A DNA stretch of 7,505 bases from Planctomycetota bacterium (GTDB taxonomy: Bacteria; Planctomycetota; Phycisphaerae; WQYP01): NCBI GenBank assembly GCA_021795535.1, contig JAJYPG010000055.1, positions 1-7,505 of the forward strand, read 5' to 3'. This document shows positions 1 through 4,694 of this stretch, piece by piece. Position numbers and translations under genes: made by a program. Each line of letters begins with the position of its first letter. Position 1 is the first letter of the stretch. The notes beneath the pieces were generated by a model, which saw nothing but the letters and a program-made list of their open reading frames with translations, made no database searches and was not told where the DNA came from.

Positions 1-318
1 TTCAGACACATCGAAAGTAATGGCTTCATTGCCAGGACCAGTGTTGCCATTTTTAATGGTGCTTAAACTGGATGTAAGTTGATCGGTGCCAACGCCGGTA
101 AGTAAAATTCCATTCCAGGTAAAACCCCCCAAGCTGGCCCCAGTGGTTCCATAAGTTCCCGAACCTAAAGCGGCAGACAAATCGGTGAAGGCGTAGGTTT
201 GCGAGTTACTGCCGACCGTTACTTGAAGCGACAGCCCGGCGAAGGCCGACGGAGCGACCGCCAAAGTGCCCAGCGATGCCGCAGCAAATCCAATAATCAA
301 TGACTTATGAGAAAACAT
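1..318 (-). CDS. Secreted protein of unknown function, N-terminal 106 residues only
   Basis: The gene starts at an ATG whose first base is 318 and stays open to the left edge, so the C-terminus is missing. A Shine-Dalgarno-like GGAGAG (- strand, bases 329-324) lies 5 nt before the ATG, which supports this start. Residues 1-27 form a clear Sec signal peptide: a short n-region with His-Lys, a hydrophobic core rich in Ile, Leu, Gly and Ala, and a c-region ending in SAFA, so cleavage is likely after Ala27. The mature part is rich in Gly, Ser and Thr, has no cysteine, and looks like an extracellular beta-type protein. I do not recognise the family. This composition is common in PEP-CTERM-sorted or other surface proteins, but the C-terminal sorting signal that would show it lies outside the window. 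It is transcribed divergently from eno, behind a long leader described separately. Confidence 0.8.
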   Translation of the reverse strand, partial: MFSHKSLIIGFAAASLGTLAVAPSAFAGLSLQVTVGSNSQTYAFTDLSAALGSGTYGTTGASLGGFTWNGILLTGVGTDQLTSSLSTIKNGNTGPGNEAITFDVSE

Positions 319-456
319 AACTACTCTCCAAAAAAAGCACTGAAACCGTATGGCGGTGGCAAAACATCCCGGCCACCACAAAAAACCATTCGCATCCACA
401 AAGACCGGCGTAAAATTATCCGCTTCGCCCAATCATCGCAGACCAATGCACCGCGT

Positions 457-479
457 AAAAAACCCCTCACCGTGAAGGG
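457..479 (-). terminator. Intrinsic-terminator-like hairpin in the leader of the secreted-protein gene
   Basis: Read on the - strand, CCCTTC pairs with GAGGGG (one G-U pair) around a five-base loop ACGGT, and a run of six T follows at bases 462-457. The + strand has no T-run after the hairpin, so the signal points leftward. It sits about 140 nt before the secreted-protein start codon and downstream of a good - strand promoter. It could therefore be an attenuator in that gene's leader, or it could end a short independent transcript. Confidence 0.55.
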
Positions 480-501
480 AACCTGTTTTCTAATTACCAC
501 A

Positions 502-540
502 ACTCAACGTCTCAAATAGCTACGTTGAGTACGCTGAGAC
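502..540. repeat. Two interleaved inverted repeats in the - strand leader
   Basis: ACTCAACGT at 502-510 is perfectly complementary to ACGTTGAGT at 522-530 (9 bp, 11-base spacer). GTCTCA at 509-514 is perfectly complementary to TGAGAC at 535-540. The arms interleave and share two bases, so in RNA the stems would be mutually exclusive or, less likely given the missing third loop, a pseudoknot. The element lies just downstream of the predicted - strand transcription start, so it could equally be a DNA operator. Confidence 0.6.
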
Positions 541-554
541 CGATGCATGAATGA

Positions 555-583
555 AGTCTATAAGTGAATTCCGCATGAGTCAA
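555..583 (-). promoter_or_regulatory. Sigma70-type promoter reading toward the secreted-protein gene
   Basis: On the - strand, TTGACT (583-578) is followed after 17 bases by TAGACT (560-555). TATAGA at 15 bases spacing is an alternative -10. The -35 matches five of six consensus bases and the -10 four of six. The predicted start is near 548, giving a leader of about 230 nt before the ATG at 318. That leader would include the interleaved repeats at 502-540 and the terminator-like hairpin at 457-479. Confidence 0.5.
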
Positions 584-584
584 G

Positions 585-606
585 GAGAATTTATCGAGAA
601 TTTATC
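585..606. repeat. Perfect tandem duplication of an 11-mer
   Basis: GAGAATTTATC occurs twice head to tail, at 585-595 and 596-606. The period of 11 bp is about one helical turn, so both copies face the same side of the DNA. It lies immediately upstream of the - strand -35 element at 583-578, a usual position for an activator site. The binding factor is unknown. Confidence 0.6.
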
Positions 607-628
607 ATTTTCTTGCCCACTCGCCGAA

Positions 629-672
629 TTTTTATAAAAACCGCAACAAATTTTTCGCGAACACAAATTTTT
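629..672. repeat. AT-rich palindrome and direct repeats in the divergent intergenic region
   Basis: TTTTTATAAAAA at 629-640 is a perfect 12-bp palindrome. It is followed by two copies of ACAAATTTTT at 646-655 and 663-672, 17 bp apart. These A- and T-tracts would favour curved DNA and may act as upstream promoter elements. I found no -35/-10 pair with good spacing for eno within this stretch. Confidence 0.45.
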
Positions 673-751
673 GGCATTTTTTACAAATTATAAGGACCAG
701 AGCAAAATTATCTTCGTCGTTTATATTTAAGCCGATCACCTCAGGCGACCA

Positions 752-955
752 GCCACGGGAGTTATCCCGTGGCCCGCTCGACGCAAATTAAAATGTACCG
801 TCCGCTTTTTTGCCTTCTTTCCTTGAACGATCCTGTTCAACTTTCTCCTTGTCTACGGCTCTCGGTGCAGTCGCTGGCAGGAGACTATTCGTTGCGACTT
901 AGCCACGTTGTGCTACATTATGGGCTTGTTAACTGTCGGACCTTGTTGGCCCGAC
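752..955 (+). ncRNA. Candidate structured leader or small RNA upstream of eno
   Basis: Four perfect or near-perfect hairpins follow one another. GCCACGGGA/TCCCGTGGC is a 9-bp stem with loop GTTA at 752-773. TTGAAC/GTTCAA spans 823-840. AGTCGC/GCGACT spans 869-899. GTCGG-A-CC with loop TTGTT and GG-C-CCGAC spans 935-955, followed by a broken T-tract (TTGTTTTATG). No ORF in the stretch looks real. A weak promoter (TTGCGA at 892-897, 16 bases, TACATT at 914-919) could start an eno transcript near 926, which would leave the first hairpins outside that message. This is a candidate only, and I recognise no known RNA family. Confidence 0.35.
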
Positions 956-972
956 TTGTTTTATGCTTGTAA

Positions 973-2298
<1,326 letters not shown>

Positions 2299-2350
2299 AG
2301 TAAATCCAGTTGCAACCGGTGAAATCCGCCAGGGCTTTCATGGACCGTCA

Positions 2351-2370
2351 TTGCGGGTGATGATTCAATT
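2351..2370. repeat. Imperfect 20-bp repeat, copy 1 (after eno)
   Basis: This copy matches 3537-3556 at 17 of 20 positions, and the last ten bases (TGATTCAATT) are identical. Both copies are intergenic. It may be a remnant of a small dispersed repeat or a shared protein site. Chance similarity is not excluded. Confidence 0.35.
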
Positions 2371-2377
2371 GGTTGAT

Positions 2378-2414
2378 GCGGGGACTTTTGATGGTCAGGA
2401 GTCCCCGCTTTTTT
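2378..2414 (+). terminator. Intrinsic terminator of eno
   Basis: GCGGGGACT (2378-2386) pairs perfectly with AGTCCCCGC (2400-2408) around a 13-base loop and is followed by six T (2409-2414). It lies 80 nt after the eno stop and about 97 nt before the next gene, so it should isolate eno from the FtsB-like gene. Confidence 0.92.
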
Positions 2415-2446
2415 GCGCCACATTCGCCCCGCGGAAAATCACGCCC

Positions 2447-2475
2447 TTGCCGCGTGGGCCGCCGAAGCGCACAAT
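2447..2475 (+). promoter_or_regulatory. Possible promoter of the FtsB-like gene
   Basis: TTGCCG (2447-2452), a 17-base spacer and CACAAT (2470-2475) match four of six consensus bases in each box. It lies between the eno terminator and the ATG at 2511, where a promoter is needed. The predicted start near 2482 gives a leader of about 29 nt. The match is weak. Confidence 0.35.
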
Positions 2476-2510
2476 AGCGTTACAGGCATGGTGTTCGTCC
2501 GGATTGTTTT

Positions 2511-3050
2511 ATGCGTCGCTATCGTCACACCCCATCGTTTCTAACGCTTCCGTTTGTGTTCGGCATTGGCGCGCTAAGCTGGGCCGCTATTGTTGCGGCA
2601 CTGGCCATTATTGCCGCGATTATTCTTGCTCCGGCTTTGGCGAACCTGCGTCAATCCCAGGCACAGCGCAACGACCTGCAGGCGTCGCTGCGGGTACTCA
2701 ACGAAAAAATTTCCCAGGATCGTCTGCTGCTGCATCTGGTGGCGACCAATCCCGTTATCTTGCAGCGCCTGGCTGATCGGCAATTGGATGTGGTTAACCC
2801 TGGCGAGCAGGTCTTGCCGCTGGGCCGGGTTGCCCGGCCGCGCGATGTGCAAAGCCTGATTGATGAAACGCTCAAACCCATCGAACCGAAGCCGGTTCAG
2901 CCAATTCCCTGGTACATGGCCATGGCCCTGAATCCGGTAACGCGCACACCGCTGATTCTGGCGGCCATCGCCGGACTGGTTTTCGCGTTCCTTCTGGATG
3001 TGCGTCGCGTGGACCGTCCCGGCGATGAATCTCCGCCATCTGCGGTTTGA
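2511..3050 (+). CDS. DivIC/FtsB-like septum formation initiator with a second membrane segment
   Basis: This 179-residue protein has a basic N-terminus, a long hydrophobic segment at about 14-42, and a heptad-like helical stretch at about 44-75 (LRQSQAQRNDLQASLRVLNE). A segment at about 79-100 (NPVILQRLADRQLDVVNPGE) follows, resembling the DivIC/FtsB pattern in which an 'xxIExxAREKLGxVxPGE' motif comes after the coiled coil. Family members are bitopic division proteins that join the FtsQ/FtsL complex. Unusually, after a Pro-rich linker (122-133) there is a second hydrophobic segment at about 147-163 and a charged tail, suggesting a membrane hairpin with both ends cytoplasmic. The Shine-Dalgarno signal is weak (CCGGA near 2499-2503). 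An eno-ftsB neighbourhood is known in Alphaproteobacteria, which supports the call. I give no gene symbol because the assignment rests on topology and a short motif. Confidence 0.72.
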   Translation: MRRYRHTPSFLTLPFVFGIGALSWAAIVAALAIIAAIILAPALANLRQSQAQRNDLQASLRVLNEKISQDRLLLHLVATNPVILQRLADRQLDVVNPGEQVLPLGRVARPRDVQSLIDETLKPIEPKPVQPIPWYMAMALNPVTRTPLILAAIAGLVFAFLLDVRRVDRPGDESPPSAV

Positions 3051-3122
3051 GCTATCGTGCGGCATCACTAAAATGTGGGGGATTGTTTGGGTGTGTTTAA
3101 CCTTTTACGGGTGTTGTGAATT

Positions 3123-3147
3123 CCGCCTGATTATTGCAATCTGGCGG
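3123..3147. repeat. 25-bp interrupted palindrome after the FtsB-like gene
   Basis: CCGCC-T-GATT, loop ATTGC, then AATC-T-GGCGG gives nine pairs around one T-T mismatch. It lies about 72 nt after the stop. No clear T-run follows, so it is a weak terminator at best. Its symmetry also suits a protein-binding site. Confidence 0.5.
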
Positions 3148-3239
3148 TGTTAATGCCCATTTTCACGCTGTTGACAAAAAAATGGAATTTATAAGGTTTT
3201 TTGGGGCAAAACTGTCGGAAAATCGGATTTTTAAGCGAT

Positions 3240-3299
3240 ACTGGAGAAACGCCAGTCTCTGGCGGCAAGTCGCGGTTACGCAATTTACCAACAGGTAAA
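3240..3299 (+). repeat. Cluster of small alternative hairpins
   Basis: ACTGG (3240-3244) can pair with CCAGT (3252-3256). The overlapping CGCCAG (3250-3255) can instead pair with CTGGCG (3259-3264) around a three-base loop. A further hairpin TTTACC-AACA-GGTAAA lies at 3284-3299. There is no ORF here. Whether the region is transcribed is unknown. Confidence 0.35.
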
Positions 3300-3371
3300 A
3301 TTTAAGCATCACTACCCATGGTGTATTTTTTTATAATTGCCACAAGTTTAGTGAATAAAATGGGTTAGAGC

Positions 3372-3380
3372 TGTGGATAA
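3372..3380 (-). promoter_or_regulatory. Perfect consensus DnaA box upstream of dcd
   Basis: The + strand reads TGTGGATAA, the complement of the consensus DnaA box TTATCCACA. It lies in an AT-rich intergenic stretch, 31 bp upstream of the -35 element at 3412. I saw no other perfect box nearby, so a replication origin is not supported. DnaA control of DNA-precursor genes is known for nrdAB in Escherichia coli, which makes a regulatory role plausible. Confidence 0.5.
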
Positions 3381-3411
3381 CCTGTCATTCAATATTTAGA
3401 TACAAAATTAG

Positions 3412-3439
3412 TTGACACCACAAGGGATAGTGTTAAAGT
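3412..3439 (+). promoter_or_regulatory. Upstream promoter P1 of dcd
   Basis: A perfect -35 TTGACA (3412-3417), 16 bases and TAAAGT (3434-3439, four of six) predict a start near 3446. The resulting leader to the dcd ATG at 3692 would be about 245 nt. The DnaA box lies just upstream. The 76-codon open frame between P1 and dcd (3447-3677) lacks a Shine-Dalgarno signal and contains P2, so I read this stretch as leader DNA. Confidence 0.55.
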
Positions 3440-3536
3440 AGTATCCGTGATGGTCTTAATGGTTCCTTCACGGGTGGCAAACGCAGTCTTAACAAAGCCT
3501 CGCGGAAATGCGGCCCGTCAGAGCCTAAGGCCTGGG

Positions 3537-3556
3537 TTTCGGATGGTGATTCAATT
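3537..3556. repeat. Imperfect 20-bp repeat, copy 2 (before dcd)
   Basis: This is the partner of the copy at 2351-2370, with 17 of 20 identities. Its 3' end runs into the left arm of the inverted repeat at 3554-3582. Confidence 0.35.
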
Positions 3557-3582
3557 CAAGATGTCGCGTACAATTCTTGAAT
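3554..3582. promoter_or_regulatory. Candidate operator overlapping the -35 of dcd promoter P2
   Basis: ATTCAAGA (3554-3561) and TCTTGAAT (3575-3582) form a perfect 8-bp inverted repeat with a 13-base spacer. The right arm contains the -35 hexamer TTGAAT. An extra half site ATTCAA sits at 3549-3554. A repressor bound here would block P2. Two GANTC sites (3548-3552 and 3579-3583) flank or overlap it, which matters only if the host has a CcrM-type methylase. Confidence 0.4.
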
Positions 3583-3605
3583 CGCCGGCCGAGGCGCGTT
3601 ATACT
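3577..3605 (+). promoter_or_regulatory. Proximal promoter P2 of dcd
   Basis: TTGAAT (3577-3582), exactly 17 bases, then TATACT (3600-3605, five of six consensus) predict a start near 3612 and a leader of about 80 nt to the dcd ATG. It is the best-spaced promoter in the window. Confidence 0.6.
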
Positions 3606-3691
3606 AACAAAAGCCGAACAGACGGTCTTTGCCGGTGTTGCGATCAATACCGAACCATCTGGTTTCGAGCCGACTAATTTGCAGGCGTGTC

Positions 3692-4246
3692 ATGGGTATT
3701 CTGGCCGATTCACAAATTGAACAACAGATACGGATAGAACCCTTTGAACGCGCGGTGAAGCGTCCGGGACATATCAGCTATGGCGTTTCCAGCTACGGTT
3801 ATGACGTACGTGTGGGACCGAGCTTTAAAATTTTCACCAATGTTAATTCTGAAGTGGTAGACCCGAAAAAGTTTTCGGCACGCAGTTTTGTGGATGTGGA
3901 TGCCGCCAAAGATGGCTTCGTCCTTATTCCGCCTAACAGTTTCGCTTTATGTGAAACCGTGGAATATTTTGAAATACCACGCGACATTCTCGCAATTTGT
4001 GTGGGAAAAAGCACCTACGCCCGCTGCGGTATTATTGTGAATGTAACACCCCTGGAACCGGAGTGGAAAGGAAAAATCACCATTGAAATTTCCAACACCA
4101 CACCGTTGCCGGCCAAAATTTATGCCAATGAAGGCATCGCCCAGATTATTTTTCTGCGCGGCGAGAAAGTCTGCACCACCAGTTATGCGGACAAAAAAGG
4201 CAAATATCAGGACCAACCTGGGCTTACATTGCCCAAGGTGGATTAA
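3692..4246 (+). CDS. dcd: dCTP deaminase
   Basis: Dcd deaminates dCTP to dUTP, feeding dTTP synthesis through dUTPase and thymidylate synthase. The 184-residue length is normal for this trimeric cytoplasmic enzyme. Key motifs are IEPF (15-18), [13 protein letters not shown] (28-40), GKSTYARCG (105-113), TPLEPEW (119-125), the catalytic region IEISN (131-135) and the C-terminal [10 protein letters not shown] (164-173). By alignment with the Escherichia coli enzyme, S107, R111 and E132 correspond to S111, R115 and E138. The ATG at 3692 is chosen because the family begins close to this MGIL/IEPF region and AGG lies 6 nt upstream. The 21 codons upstream in frame do not look like Dcd. Two promoters precede it, and nrdJ, another DNA-precursor gene, follows after a structured spacer. 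The sequence resembles alphaproteobacterial Dcd, but the family is widespread. Confidence 0.96.
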   Translation: MGILADSQIEQQIRIEPFERAVKRPGHISYGVSSYGYDVRVGPSFKIFTNVNSEVVDPKKFSARSFVDVDAAKDGFVLIPPNSFALCETVEYFEIPRDILAICVGKSTYARCGIIVNVTPLEPEWKGKITIEISNTTPLPAKIYANEGIAQIIFLRGEKVCTTSYADKKGKYQDQPGLTLPKVD

Positions 4247-4248
4247 AC

Positions 4249-4412
4249 CCGCCGGATTTAGGCTGGCGGATTGAAAATTTGATGGCTGGTTGCATGGAGA
4301 TGGGAATATCTCCTGGCATGGAAAGCACTGCGACGGCCAAAAGAAGAGTAACCGAATCCGGTTGACCACATTCCACACCGCCCGGGCAAAACCTGGGCAC
4401 TGTCTGGTCGGC
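4249..4412 (+). ncRNA. Folded spacer downstream of dcd, 5' part of a candidate nrdJ leader
   Basis: Successive complementary arms are visible. CCGCC/GGCGG spans 4249-4269. GGAGAT/ATCTCC spans 4296-4313. AACCG/CGGTT with a four-base loop spans 4350-4363. GCCCGGG/CCTGGGC around CAAAA spans 4380-4398 and sits inside a longer helix of GTTGACCA (4361-4368) with TGGTCGGC (4405-4412). The last helix competes with the third. GCTGGCG at 4262-4268 is identical to the first seven bases of the terminator 5' arm at 4483, so it could pair with that terminator's 3' arm as an antiterminator. I see no cobalamin-riboswitch signature, and no known family is recognised. Confidence 0.4.
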
Positions 4413-4482
4413 TGGTTTGACAATTTGGAATTCCACTCCCGCCACGGCTGCGAAATTTGGATGCGCGGCCAGGGATGGTCGC

Positions 4483-4521
4483 GCTGGCGAATCCGCAGGA
4501 AGGGGTTTCGCCGGCTTTTTT
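4483..4521 (+). terminator. Intrinsic terminator between dcd and nrdJ
   Basis: GCTGGCGAA (4483-4491) pairs with TTCGCCGGC (4507-4515) through nine pairs including one G-U, and six T follow at 4516-4521. It lies 237 nt after dcd and ends 173 nt before nrdJ. It either ends the dcd message or acts as an attenuator in the nrdJ leader. Confidence 0.85.
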
Positions 4522-4523
4522 AA

Positions 4524-4590
4524 CCCGTTTCATGGGGATATGAAAATTTCCCTATGCGGGCGCAAAAGCGGCCTTGGACCGTTGCGCCCG
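4524..4590 (+). repeat. Two large competing hairpins just after the terminator
   Basis: Hairpin one pairs CCCG (4524-4527) and CATGGGG (4531-4537) with CCCTATG (4550-4556) and CGGG (4557-4560), with a TTT bulge. Hairpin two pairs CGGGCGCAA (4557-4565) perfectly with TTGCGCCCG (4582-4590), extended by CGG/CCG inside. Both need 4557-4560, so they compete for it. They lie in the 5' region of nrdJ if transcription reads through the terminator. Confidence 0.5.
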
Positions 4591-4680
4591 GATGGCCCGG
4601 ACAGATTAAACCCGATCCTGAACGTTGGAAAAGCCGCGATCAGGCATTGTTTTTGTATGTTTCCATATATGCACGGAAGC

Positions 4681-4685
4681 AGGAG
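4681..4685 (+). promoter_or_regulatory. Ribosome binding site of nrdJ
   Basis: AGGAG sits 9 nt before the ATG at 4695 and fixes the start of the reductase. Confidence 0.75.
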
Positions 4686-4694
4686 AATACCGTT

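Noticed and set aside
307..519. 70-residue very basic open frame on the + strand
   Set aside because: It overlaps the start of the secreted-protein gene, lacks a Shine-Dalgarno site, and runs through the - strand terminator-like hairpin and an inverted repeat. Its composition looks like translated non-coding DNA.
3418..3434. NrdR box in the dcd promoter (ACAC...GTGT)
   Set aside because: ACAC and GTGT frame a 19-bp unit with a non-matching centre, whereas NrdR boxes are 16 bp with an AT-rich centre.
3100..3440. Replication origin suggested by an AT-rich stretch and a DnaA box
   Set aside because: There is only one perfect box and no cluster of boxes. The neighbours are not the usual origin genes such as dnaA, dnaN, gidA or parAB.
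3447..3677. 76-residue open frame between promoter P1 and dcd, possibly leaderless
   Set aside because: It begins at the predicted P1 start but contains promoter P2 and its inverted repeat, has no ribosome site, and has no family resemblance. Conservation in relatives would be needed to revive it.
3610..3690. T-loop-like TTTCGAGCC suggesting a tRNA near 3663
   Set aside because: No matching acceptor, D or anticodon arms could be built around it.
4247..4600. Cobalamin riboswitch ahead of the B12-dependent reductase
   Set aside because: I looked for the conserved core (GCCACTG-like and CCCCGCAACTG-like segments and a B12 box) and did not find it on the + strand. A covariance-model search would settle it.
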